Shown: positions 13,628 through 20,667 of the stretch, piece after piece | Layout of the letters: the number at the start of each line of letters is the position of its first letter | Position numbering within the stretch: position 1 is the first letter of the stretch | NCBI GenBank assembly: GCA_937897625.1 | Contig: CALCNZ010000241.1 | Location: 1 to 20,667, forward strand | From: an uncultured Flavobacteriales bacterium | Lineage (GTDB): Bacteria; Bacteroidota; Bacteroidia; Flavobacteriales_D; Sanyastnellaceae | DNA length: 20,667 bases | Direction: 5' to 3' | Translations under genes and position numbers: made by a program | The notes under the pieces: model-generated | Databases searched by the model: none | Told to the model about the DNA's origin: nothing | Seen by the model: the letters and a program-made list of their open reading frames with translations, nothing else

Positions 13628-15561
13628 GCGCCAAAAGATTGTGCGGCTTGCTTACCAACCATTTCAACTGCCATTCGAACCATTCCAGCTACATCGTAAC
13701 CGCACTCTGCGTAAAGCTGATCCTGCGTTCCGTGCTCAATGTATTCATCGGGAATACCCAAGCGCTTCACTTGCGCCGTGTATCCATTGTCGGCCATGAA
13801 TTCAATTACCGCACTTCCCATTCCACCCTGAACACATCCGTCTTCCACAGTAATCACATGCTTGAATTTTCCGAACACTTCATGAAGCATTAATTCATCA
13901 ATCGGTTTCGCGAAACGCATGTCGTAGTGAGCAGCTGAAATACCTTGCTCGGCTAATGATTCGCATGCTTTAACAGCGTAGTTTCCAATGGGGCCTATCG
14001 TAAGAAGTGCAACGTCGTCACCAGACTTGATCTTTCTTCCAGTTCCGACTTTAATTTCTTTCATCGGAGTCTTCCAGTCGGTCATTACTCCGTTACCGCG
14101 TGGATAACGAATGCTGAATGCACCTTGATCGGGAAGTTGAGCGGTGTACATTAAATCACGCAATTCACTTTCATTCATCGGGCTTGAAACAACCAAATGA
14201 GGAATGCAACGCATGTAGGCCATGTCATATGCACCGTGGTGTGTAGGGCCGTCGGCACCAACCAATCCACCGCGATCTAAACAGAAAACAACATTTAATT
14301 TTTGAAGAGCAACGTCGTGAATGACTTGGTCATACGCGCGTTGCATAAAGCTCGAATAAATATTGCAGAAAGGAACCAATCCTTGCGTAGCCATTCCAGC
14401 AGAAAAAGTTACCGCATGTTGCTCGGCAATTCCCACATCGAAGGCGCGCTTCGGCATGGCCTCCATCATAAACTTCAAAGAACATCCGCTGGGCATTGCC
14501 GGAGTAACCCCCACAATCTTTTCGTTCTTCTCTGCCAATTCAATAATGGTGTGTCCGAAAACATCTTGATACAACGGCGGTTGTGGATTCTTAGGAACCA
14601 CTTTTACAATTTCACCAGTTTCTTTGTTGAACAATCCAGGTGCATGCCACTTCGTTGGAGAGCCTGCCTCTGCTGGGGCGTAGCCTTTTCCTTTCTTCGT
14701 AACGCAGTGTAAAATTTTTGGACCAGGGATGTCTTTTAAATCGCGCATCACCTTCACCATATAATCCACATCGTGTCCGTCAATGGGACCGAAGTATCTC
14801 CACTTCAACGATTCGAAATAATTGCTTTCCTTGATTAACGTTCCCTTCAGAGCTTCAGAAATTTTATGAGCAATGTGTTGCGCATTCGGTCCGAATTTAG
14901 AAACCTTGCCCAACAACTGCCACACGTCGTCTTTCACTTTGTTGTACGTGTGCGAAGTGGTAATGTCTGTTAAGTATTCTTTCAAAGCACCCACATTCGG
15001 ATCAATGCTCATGCAGTTGTCGTTCAAAACAACAAGCACGTTGCAGTCCGCGGTGGAACCGTGATTCAGACCTTCGAATGCCAATCCTGCAGTCATGGCT
15101 CCGTCGCCGATAACCGCGATAACCTGACGGTCTTTTTCTTCTTTTACTTTGCTGGCAACAGCCATTCCAACTGCTGCAGAAATAGAAGTGGAACTGTGTC
15201 CAACGCCAAACGTGTCGTATTCGCTCTCGCTTCTTTTCGGGAAGCCAGAAATGCCTTTGTAAATTCTATTCGTTTGGAAAACATCGCGTCTTCCCGTTAA
15301 GATCTTGTGACCGTATGCTTGGTGGCCAACGTCCCAAATAAGCTGATCATACGGCGTTTCAAAAACATAGTGAAGAGCAACGGTCATTTCAACCACGCCT
15401 AAACTTGCCCCGAAGTGTCCGCCTTTTTCAGATACAATGTCAACAATGTATTGGCGCAATTCTGTACACAACTGTTTCAGTTGGTCGTCTTTTAATCCGT
15501 TGCGAAGGGCAATGGGATTATCGAATTGAGCGAGTAGCGGGCCTGGAGTGAATGTCGACAT
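13624..15561 (-). CDS. dxs: 1-deoxy-D-xylulose-5-phosphate synthase
   Basis: A 645-residue thiamine-diphosphate enzyme joining pyruvate and glyceraldehyde 3-phosphate in the first step of the MEP isoprenoid pathway. Visible are GGHFGASLGVVE (H49 catalytic), the ThDP motif GDGAMTAGLAFEGLNH (152-167) with the NDN that follows at 180-182, FGPIDGHD, and in the pyrimidine domain IAEQHAVTFSAGM (E380) and LDRGGLVGADGPTHHG. The C-terminal transketolase domain (~505-635) is complete. The length is usual for the family. I start at MSTFTPGPLL (15561): an upstream TTG at 15579 would add MLTLFN, but the exact -7 box TAACTTTG lies within that stretch. The hydrolase follows with a GTGA overlap. Confidence 0.97.
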   Translation of the reverse strand: MSTFTPGPLLAQFDNPIALRNGLKDDQLKQLCTELRQYIVDIVSEKGGHFGASLGVVEMTVALHYVFETPYDQLIWDVGHQAYGHKILTGRRDVFQTNRIYKGISGFPKRSESEYDTFGVGHSSTSISAAVGMAVASKVKEEKDRQVIAVIGDGAMTAGLAFEGLNHGSTADCNVLVVLNDNCMSIDPNVGALKEYLTDITTSHTYNKVKDDVWQLLGKVSKFGPNAQHIAHKISEALKGTLIKESNYFESLKWRYFGPIDGHDVDYMVKVMRDLKDIPGPKILHCVTKKGKGYAPAEAGSPTKWHAPGLFNKETGEIVKVVPKNPQPPLYQDVFGHTIIELAEKNEKIVGVTPAMPSGCSLKFMMEAMPKRAFDVGIAEQHAVTFSAGMATQGLVPFCNIYSSFMQRAYDQVIHDVALQKLNVVFCLDRGGLVGADGPTHHGAYDMAYMRCIPHLVVSSPMNESELRDLMYTAQLPDQGAFSIRYPRGNGVMTDWKTPMKEIKVGTGRKIKSGDDVALLTIGPIGNYAVKACESLAEQGISAAHYDMRFAKPIDELMLHEVFGKFKHVITVEDGCVQGGMGSAVIEFMADNGYTAQVKRLGIPDEYIEHGTQDQLYAECGYDVAGMVRMAVEMVGKQAAQSFGA

Positions 15562-15567
15562 ATTAAA

Positions 15568-15575
15568 CAAAGTTA
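15568..15575 (-). promoter_or_regulatory. -7 promoter box of dxs
   Basis: The minus strand reads TAACTTTG, an exact match, ending six bases before the ATG at 15561. A TTG at 15600-15598 (minus) lies 22 bases upstream, a fair -33 element. The transcript of dxs and the hydrolase is probably leaderless. Confidence 0.7.
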
Positions 15576-15600
15576 ACAACTACAAGCCAAGTTTGTTCAA

Positions 15601-15626
15601 GGAAACTTATTCGAAAATAAGTTTCC
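15601..15626 (-). terminator. Perfect 11-bp hairpin over the metalloprotease stop codon
   Basis: GGAAACTTATT (15601-15611) and AATAAGTTTCC (15616-15626) form a perfect stem; on the minus strand the loop is TTCG. It contains the last three codons and the stop of the secreted metalloprotease gene. No T run follows on the minus strand, so it is not a classic terminator; it may protect the 3' end or halt transcription in another way. The dxs -33 TTG ends right beside it (15600). Confidence 0.55.
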
Positions 15627-17688
15627 GGTGTGTTACCGCGTTTCCACTTTGAATTTGAACAATGTAAAAACCAGCAGCTTGTTTCGGAATAGCAAAGCTG
15701 TGCGTTCCTACACTTAGATTTCCGTTGTAAATCTGTTCAACAATTTCACCTGCGCTATTGAATAAGACCACACTCGTTTTCTTGTGTGCAGCACTTCCAA
15801 GAACCAAGGTTGCCTCTTCGCTTGTAGGATTCGGATAAAGCGAAATTTCCAAAGGAGATTCGGTAATTTCAATGAAGTTTCCAAGGGTATCTACCGCAGT
15901 GATATTAATGTCGTCGAGGTACAAATTATTTCCTCCATAACTAATGAATTCATATTTCAGTTGGAAATGATCGGTCATGTAGCTTGGGTTAGTCAGCGTA
16001 AGTGTTTCACCACTCCACTGTGCAGTTGTTTGCGGCGTGAAGGCAGTGTTGGTTGCTGTTCCAGTTGGCAAGTTGGTGGTACCTTTTCGAATGCGAGCAA
16101 GTGTCCAAGAAGCACCACAATCGCCCGATGCGCTAATTCTCAATCTATCATCGGTTACCGTTACTCTGCTTGCGTAAGCCCATTTGTAACTTACGAAAAT
16201 GGTATCCATTGCACTCATGTCGAATGTGTTTGAAATAAACTCATCTGCGTGCCCAGATTCACTTGTGAAATTCGCTAATTTCAATCCATAAGCCCCACTG
16301 TAATGCGGAGTTAACACTTGCCAAGTTTCGTCACCATCTGGGTTGTTCACGAACCAATTGTTCGCGGGCCAAGTTCCTTCGAAACCTTCCATAAGTGGCG
16401 TCGTTAAAGCAGATCCTCCAAGCACAGTTATAACGTTGGAATAAGTTTTTGAAAGCGTTGAAGTTCCATTTCCAACAGTAAGTGTAACTGTGTAAACGCC
16501 AGGGTTAGCGTAGACGTGTGTTGGATTTTGGTGAACAGCCGGATCGGTTCCAACCAAGGTTCCTCCATCTCCGAAATTCCAATTCCATGAACTAATGTTG
16601 TGGTAAGAAATGTCTGTAAATGCAACGCTGTCACCCGCGCACAAAATGTTTTTGTTGTATTTGAAATCTGCGACACACAAAGAAGGATTTGTTACTCCTG
16701 TTGCCAGCAAGTTGGCCGCAGTAATAAGGTTGCTTCTTTCCGCTACGCTGCTGGTAATGGCTGCACGCATGCGGGTACGTTGCCCTTGCGTAAACATGCG
16801 CGAGCAATACGAATACTCCATGTAGTTCTGCACGTTGTCTACTACGTTTCCGCATGAACTTCCGGTTAAGGCGCAGGTGGTCCAACCTATTGTGTTTGGC
16901 GTATCTGTTACGTTGTCGTCTTGATTGCAATTCGTAGCCACAGCCGGAGAATTTCCTGGCCCCCACGTGTGGTATAAATTCAACCAGTGACCAGATTCGT
17001 GCGTAAGCGTTCGGCTATGCAAAGAACTACTTGTTCCAATAGATCCAACATAATCTGAACGCACCACAATTCCATCGGCAGATGCACCCCAGTTTCCTGC
17101 TACATCCGGAGGAAGATTGCTATATCCCGCGGCACCCGCAGCATCCTGACAAATCCAAATATTTAAATACTTATTTCTTGGCCATTGAATAAGATCTTTC
17201 ATGCTCTGGTCACCCACAGAAGTTAACGGAGAAACAATTCGATTAATTCCTCGGGTGCAGTTTCCATTCGGATCTTTAGTTGCTAACGCGAATTGAATGC
17301 CTACATCGGCAGTAATACCAGAAAAAGCAGATACCACAAGGCTAATATCATTGTTCAGCATCGCATAGTCGCGATTCATAGTGGCAAGACCATTCAATAT
17401 TTGTTCGTCTGAAATGTTTTCAGGACCGTTGTTGTGAATCACATGGAAAACAACAGGAATAGTGTAAATCACTTGCGATCCGCGCTCGGGCGCCTCGTCT
17501 ATGAAATTCTGTGTGTAAGATTCCAAGGCCTCGCTAGCTCTGCGCGCCAAGCCTTCAGCCTCGGGATTCATGCCGAACATGCGCACACGACTTTCGCGTT
17601 CTCCGCAATTCAAATGGTCTTCTTGACCGAAGCTACACGTTGCAACAAGTCCAAGTATTGCAACAAAAACTGATTTCAAAATTTTCAT
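15607..17688 (-). CDS. Secreted M43-type zinc metalloprotease with PKD domain and T9SS sorting domain
   Basis: 693 residues. Signal peptide MKILKSVFVAILGLVATCSFG; pro-region to ~70; catalytic domain (~72-315) of the pregnancy-associated plasma protein-A/cytophagalysin type (M43) with HESGHWLNLYH (230-240, zinc ligands H230, H234 and H240, catalytic E231) and Met-turn NYMEYS (M290); PKD domain (~340-424) with WNWNFGDGG and YANPGVYTVTLTV; a jelly-roll-like region (~430-600); and a C-terminal T9SS type A sorting domain (~612-693; LYPNPTSEEATLVL, GFYIVQIQSG, KLIFE). It is likely exported by Sec and then T9SS and cuts extracellular protein. The start at 17688 is chosen for the signal peptide; the longer frame to 17916 crosses the divergent lepA promoter. 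All active-site residues are intact. Confidence 0.94.
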   Translation of the reverse strand: MKILKSVFVAILGLVATCSFGQEDHLNCGERESRVRMFGMNPEAEGLARRASEALESYTQNFIDEAPERGSQVIYTIPVVFHVIHNNGPENISDEQILNGLATMNRDYAMLNNDISLVVSAFSGITADVGIQFALATKDPNGNCTRGINRIVSPLTSVGDQSMKDLIQWPRNKYLNIWICQDAAGAAGYSNLPPDVAGNWGASADGIVVRSDYVGSIGTSSSLHSRTLTHESGHWLNLYHTWGPGNSPAVATNCNQDDNVTDTPNTIGWTTCALTGSSCGNVVDNVQNYMEYSYCSRMFTQGQRTRMRAAITSSVAERSNLITAANLLATGVTNPSLCVADFKYNKNILCAGDSVAFTDISYHNISSWNWNFGDGGTLVGTDPAVHQNPTHVYANPGVYTVTLTVGNGTSTLSKTYSNVITVLGGSALTTPLMEGFEGTWPANNWFVNNPDGDETWQVLTPHYSGAYGLKLANFTSESGHADEFISNTFDMSAMDTIFVSYKWAYASRVTVTDDRLRISASGDCGASWTLARIRKGTTNLPTGTATNTAFTPQTTAQWSGETLTLTNPSYMTDHFQLKYEFISYGGNNLYLDDINITAVDTLGNFIEITESPLEISLYPNPTSEEATLVLGSAAHKKTSVVLFNSAGEIVEQIYNGNLSVGTHSFAIPKQAAGFYIVQIQSGNAVTHRKLIFE

Positions 17689-17694
17689 GGTGAA

Positions 17695-17702
17695 CAAAAA
17701 TA
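17695..17702 (-). promoter_or_regulatory. -7 promoter box of the metalloprotease gene
   Basis: The minus strand reads TATTTTTG, an exact TAnnTTTG match, six bases before the ATG at 17688. A TTG at 17723-17721 lies 18 bases upstream. The transcript is probably leaderless. Confidence 0.65.
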
Positions 17703-17750
17703 AACGATTGTTGGCTAGAACAATTTTTGTTTTGGAGTATTTTCTTTTCA

Positions 17751-17782
17751 TTGTTTTATACCTAGCTTTCGGTGTAACTTTG
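17751..17782 (+). promoter_or_regulatory. lepA promoter (-33 TTG and -7 TAACTTTG)
   Basis: TTG at 17751-17753, 21 bases, then TAACTTTG at 17775-17782: the best match to the Bacteroidota TTG-N19-21-TAnnTTTG promoter in the window. The ATG is at 17800, so a short leader of roughly ten bases is expected, unlike the leaderless neighbours. Confidence 0.75.
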
Positions 17783-17799
17783 TAGGTCTTAGAAAGAAC

Positions 17800-19590
17800 A
17801 TGAAAAATATTCGAAATTTTTGCATCATTGCGCACATCGATCACGGGAAATCTACCCTTGCAGACAGAATGTTGCAAATAACTAAAACCATTGAAGATCG
17901 CAAAATGGTTGCTCAAGCACTGGACGACATGGATCTAGAGCGCGAAAAAGGAATTACCATTAAGGCGCATGCCATTCAAATGTTGCATAAAGTAGGCAAC
18001 GAACAATATGTGTTGAATTTGATCGACACTCCCGGTCACGTTGACTTTTCTTACGAGGTTTCTCGCGCCATTGCTTCATGCGAAGGCGCTATTCTTATCG
18101 TAGATGCTTCTCAGGGAATTCAAGCACAGACCATTTCGAATTTATACTTGGCGTTGGAAAACGATTTAAGCATTATTCCAATTTTAAATAAAATAGATCT
18201 TCCAAATGCCGATCCCGAGTTGGTGAAAGATCAAATTGTTGATTTAATCGGTTGCGAACGCGATGAAATTTTAGCCGCAAGCGGAAAGACGGGTGAGGGC
18301 GTTCTTGAAATTTTAGATGCCATTTGTGCGCGCATTCCCGCGCCAGTTGGAACTGTAGATGCCCCATTGCAAGCGATGGTATTCGATTCAGTATTCAATT
18401 CATTCCGTGGAATTATTGCCTACTTCCGAATCAAGAACGGTGTTCTTCGAAAAGGAGACAAAGTGAAATTCATGAGCACGGGCAAGGAATATTTTGCAGA
18501 CGAAGTGGGTGTTTTAGGAATGGATTTGAAGCCGCGCGACTTTGTTGCGGCCGGCGATGTGGGATATATTATTTCTGGAATTAAAACGGCCACAGAAGTA
18601 AAAGTGGGCGATACCATTACTACGCTTGCGAACCCCTGCCCTGAAGCTCTTCAAGGTTTTGAAGATGTGAAGCCGATGGTATTCGCGGGTATCTATCCTG
18701 TCGATACAGACGAGTACGAAGAGCTTCGTGCAAGCATGGAAAAGCTTCAGTTAAACGATGCGTCTTTGGTATTCGAGCCGGAGAGCTCTGCAGCACTTGG
18801 GTTCAGTTTTCGTTGCGGATTCTTGGGAATGTTGCACATGGAAATTATTCAGGAACGCTTGGAACGCGAGTTCAACATGACTGTTATTACCACCGTTCCG
18901 AACGTGAGTTATTTCTGCTACACCACGAAGGGAGAAAAGTTAGAGATTAACAATCCGTCGGAACTTCCAGAACAGAACTTAATTGCTCACGTTGAAGAGC
19001 CATTCATTAAAGCGCAAATCATAACCAAGACCGAGTTCATTGGTGCAATTATGACCTCGTGTATTGAAAAAAGAGGCATGCTCACCAACCAGTTGTACCT
19101 AACAACAGACCGCATTGAGTTAACGTTTGAAATGCCTTTGGCTGAAATCGTATTCGACTTTTACGACCGTTTGAAAACCATTTCAAAAGGATACGCATCT
19201 TTCGATTATTTCAGAATTGGATACCAGGAAAGTCAATTGGTGAAATTAGATATTCTCTTAAACGGAGACCAGGTAGACGCGTTAAGCGCACTCATTCACA
19301 AAGACCACGCTTACGAATTAGGAAAGAAGATTTGTTTGAAATTGCGTGAACTTATCCCGCGTCAACAATTCTTAATAGCCTTACAAGCCGCTATCGGCGC
19401 GAAGATCATTGCCCGTGAAACCATTAACGCCTTGCGTAAAGACGTTACTGCAAAATGTTACGGCGGAGACATCTCGCGTAAGCGAAAGCTTCTTGAAAAG
19501 CAAAAAGAAGGAAAGAAACGCATGCGTCAAGTGGGTTCTGTAGAAGTTCCGCAGGCAGCGTTCTTAGCAGTTCTTAAGCTGAATAGTTAA
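17800..19590 (+). CDS. lepA: Translation elongation factor 4 (LepA), ribosome-associated GTPase
   Basis: 596 residues, full family length. The GTPase domain has G1 AHIDHGKSTLADR (11-23), switch I region GITIKAHA, G3 DTPGH (76-80) and G4 NKID (130-133). Elongation-factor domains II and III follow (PVGTVDAPLQAMVFDSVFNS; PMVFAGIYPVDTDEYEELRA), then the domain-V-like part and the LepA-specific C-terminal domain ending KRKLLEKQKEGKKRMRQVGS and VEVPQAAFLAVLKL. It binds ribosomes; roles in back-translocation and in initiation or assembly have been proposed. It appears single-gene, with its own promoter. The stop TAA (19588-19590) is followed directly by the first hairpin of array 2. Confidence 0.98.
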   Translation: MKNIRNFCIIAHIDHGKSTLADRMLQITKTIEDRKMVAQALDDMDLEREKGITIKAHAIQMLHKVGNEQYVLNLIDTPGHVDFSYEVSRAIASCEGAILIVDASQGIQAQTISNLYLALENDLSIIPILNKIDLPNADPELVKDQIVDLIGCERDEILAASGKTGEGVLEILDAICARIPAPVGTVDAPLQAMVFDSVFNSFRGIIAYFRIKNGVLRKGDKVKFMSTGKEYFADEVGVLGMDLKPRDFVAAGDVGYIISGIKTATEVKVGDTITTLANPCPEALQGFEDVKPMVFAGIYPVDTDEYEELRASMEKLQLNDASLVFEPESSAALGFSFRCGFLGMLHMEIIQERLEREFNMTVITTVPNVSYFCYTTKGEKLEINNPSELPEQNLIAHVEEPFIKAQIITKTEFIGAIMTSCIEKRGMLTNQLYLTTDRIELTFEMPLAEIVFDFYDRLKTISKGYASFDYFRIGYQESQLVKLDILLNGDQVDALSALIHKDHAYELGKKICLKLRELIPRQQFLIALQAAIGAKIIARETINALRKDVTAKCYGGDISRKRKLLEKQKEGKKRMRQVGSVEVPQAAFLAVLKLNS

Positions 19591-19840
19591 CCACTTCGTG
19601 GATGACGCTGCGCGATGACACTACGTGATGACCGTTTCGGATGACCACTTCGTGGATGACGCTCCGCGATGACACTGCGTGATGACCGGTTCAGATTACG
19701 CTCCGCGAAGCGGTCATCGGACAAAGTCCGTCATCACTCGAAGAGTGTCATCAATCAAAGATTGTCATCACAACTTGTTGTGTCATCCTTCGGATGAAGG
19801 TCATCACAACGTGTTGTGTCATCCAGCTTCGCTGGTTGTT
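19591..19840. repeat. Array 2: GATGAC word/mini-hairpin array with polarity flip
   Basis: Fills the space between the lepA stop and the stop of the minus-strand chimeric ORF. GATGAC at 19601, 19614, 19627, 19640, 19655, 19668 and 19681 plus a GATTAC variant at 19694; core GCTCCGCGAAGCG (19700-19712), identical to array 1; then GTCATC at 19713, 19730, 19747, 19764, 19782, 19800 and 19818. Spacers are inverted repeats: CAC-TTC-GTG (twice), GC-TGC-GC, AC-TAC-GT, CG-TTT-CG, GC-TCC-GC, AC-TGC-GT, a decayed CGGTTCA, then GGAC-AAA-GTCC, ACTC-GAA-GAGT, AATC-AAA-GATT, ACAAC-TT-GTTGT, CTTC-GGAT-GAAG, ACAAC-GT-GTTGT and CAGC-TTC-GCTG. Several stems are shared with array 1. It lies between convergent reading frames and could serve as their transcription end. 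Confidence 0.93.
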
Positions 19841-20114
19841 ACATCGTCCAATCTTCCAAAAACTTCGTCGTGAAATCTCCTGAACGGAACTTCTCGTCTT
19901 TCATAAGTTTTTGATGGAAGGGAATTGTGGTTTTAATTCCTTCAATGATATACTCGTCTAAAGCACGTTGCATTTTTTCCCAGATAGAATAGCCGTAGGG
20001 CTTGATAACCATGCAACCACGCACGGCAGAATTTTCAGCTAAATCAGCTCTTTTAACTAATTCATTATACCATTCAGAATAGTTCTCGGTGCGACTTGGT
20101 AGGGATTTACTCAT
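19839..20114 (-). pseudogene. Chimeric ORF: proS (prolyl-tRNA synthetase) 5' end fused in frame to accC (biotin carboxylase) 3' end
   Basis: 91 residues. Residues 1-54 (MSKSLPSRTENYSEWYNELV, ENSAVRGCMVIKPYGYSIWE, KMQRALDE) match the extreme N-terminus of bacterial prolyl-tRNA synthetases as I remember it. Residues ~46-91 (EKMQRALDEYIIEGIKTTIP, FHQKLM, SGDFTTKFLEDW) match the extreme C-terminus of the acetyl-CoA carboxylase biotin carboxylase subunit, including its natural end. Both families have EKMQRALDE-like sequence at the join, so the switch lies in 19953-19979, within shared short homology. Neither enzyme could work: catalytic domains of both are missing. Either a deletion or recombination joined two gene remnants, or the assembly was misjoined at this shared stretch. 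Both parent genes are normally essential, which favours the misjoin. Confidence 0.8.
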
Positions 20115-20138
20115 ATATATTGTTGGAAATCGTATTTT

Positions 20139-20146
20139 TAAAGATA
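20139..20146 (-). promoter_or_regulatory. Possible imperfect -7 box before the proS-like start
   Basis: The minus strand reads TATCTTTA, one base off TAnnTTTG, 24 bases before the ATG at 20114. Plausible as the native proS promoter; no firm -33 element. Confidence 0.3.
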
Positions 20147-20244
20147 TTTATCGTTTTATTTGTAAACTTTTCTTGTCTCAAACTTGTTGAGCACAAAGAT
20201 ACATTTTTGTCCTAGGTTTTTAACATGTATAACATTCAAATCCA

Positions 20245-20667
20245 ATGAAAAATCACTCGATTTTGTTTTTGTTGCTTGTTGGTTTATTTTTTATACAAGC
20301 TTGTACCGTTGTTCAAAATAATTCTTCGGATGTGTCAGGTCAATCAAAATTTGTAGCGGATGATTTATATGATAATCCCGTCAAATCAGCTGTTGTAACG
20401 AAGAAAAAGAATAAATCTGATTATTTGGATTTCGACGATGATGCCACCTTAATTGAAGAGGAAGATGGCTTAAAAGCAGCAGTTGAACCTAATTATTTGA
20501 ATTCTAGAGCAGTCTATGTGAATCAATATGAACAAGGATATGCGAATGGATTTTCATCAGGTTTGATGAATGCAAATCCTTGGAACAGTTGGTACGCTAA
20601 TCCCTATATTTCTTTTGGTACGGGTTTTGGTTCGCGTTGGGCTTCTCCTTTATCTGCTTGGCGTCTA
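20245..20667 (+). CDS. Putative lipoprotein (partial, C-terminus outside window)
   Basis: Open from ATG at 20245 to the window edge: 141 residues, no stop. Lipoprotein signal MKNHSILFLLLVGLFFIQAC, with lipobox IQAC and C20 the lipidated Cys. The mature part is low in complexity: a polar linker (TVVQNNSSDVSGQSKFVADD), a lysine patch KKKNKSDY, an acidic run FDDDATLIEEEDG, then a Tyr/Asn/Gly/Ser/Trp-rich stretch (QYEQGYANGFSSGL, NPWNSWYANPYISFGTGFGS). I do not recognise a family beyond Bacteroidota surface lipoproteins of this style. It is divergent from the proS-like start. Hand-counted G+C at 20281-20520 is about 34%, lower than in most sampled lepA lines. Confidence 0.7.
   Translation, partial: MKNHSILFLLLVGLFFIQACTVVQNNSSDVSGQSKFVADDLYDNPVKSAVVTKKKNKSDYLDFDDDATLIEEEDGLKAAVEPNYLNSRAVYVNQYEQGYANGFSSGLMNANPWNSWYANPYISFGTGFGSRWASPLSAWRL

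Noticed and set aside
17689..17916. 76-residue N-terminal extension of the metalloprotease
   Set aside because: It would overlap lepA and both divergent promoters and hide the clear signal peptide starting at 17688.
19839..20114. Genuine small standalone gene
   Set aside because: Its two halves match opposite ends of two large unrelated enzymes, so a chimera explains it better.

Overview
The window comes from a Bacteroidota chromosome, most likely Flavobacteriales or a close relative. The evidence is a secreted metalloprotease with a C-terminal type IX secretion (T9SS) sorting domain, a TonB-dependent receptor with an N-terminal carboxypeptidase-regulatory-like domain, promoters of the Bacteroidota type (-7 box TAnnTTTG) and the near absence of Shine-Dalgarno sequences. 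No rRNA, tRNA, insertion sequence, prophage or CRISPR array was seen. The genus cannot be told from the sequence.

Layout. 1-1197 (-) is an AldB/ExaC-type aldehyde dehydrogenase cut by the window edge; a divergent AraC-type regulator (1355-2272, +) probably controls it. A 51-residue Cys-containing protein (2421-2576, +) ends tail to tail on a four-gene minus-strand run (5695 to 2573): M23 peptidase, MerR-type regulator, TIGR03643-type small protein and photolyase-related protein. Divergent from it is alaS (5694-8300, +), which overlaps by ATGA with an outer-membrane barrel gene; a lipoprotein gene follows and ends at a two-way terminator shared with tdk (-). Then come a TonB-dependent receptor, an alpha/beta hydrolase and dxs (all -), the T9SS metalloprotease (-) and lepA (+). 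The right end holds an in-frame chimera of a proS 5' end and an accC 3' end, followed by a truncated lipoprotein gene.

The most unusual content lies in three intergenic spaces (about 10110-10290, 12594-12835 and 19591-19840). Each is filled by an array of a six-base word separated by tiny perfect hairpins. The word is GATGAC in two arrays and AAGGYC in the third. In all three arrays exactly eight copies of the word precede a nearly identical core, GCT(C/A)CGCGAAGC, after which the word continues in reverse complement. The two GATGAC arrays, 7 kb apart, reuse the same hairpin stems and both have seven reversed words. Loop bases follow word polarity. The arrays run from one gene end to the next and supply the last codons or the stop codon of flanking genes. 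I do not recognise this as a described repeat family.

Other points of interest are five -7 boxes lying only 4-6 bases from a start codon (probable leaderless mRNAs), a photolyase-related protein lacking most Fe-S cysteines, a thymidine kinase lacking most zinc cysteines, and the proS/accC junction, which is either a recombination scar or an assembly misjoin.
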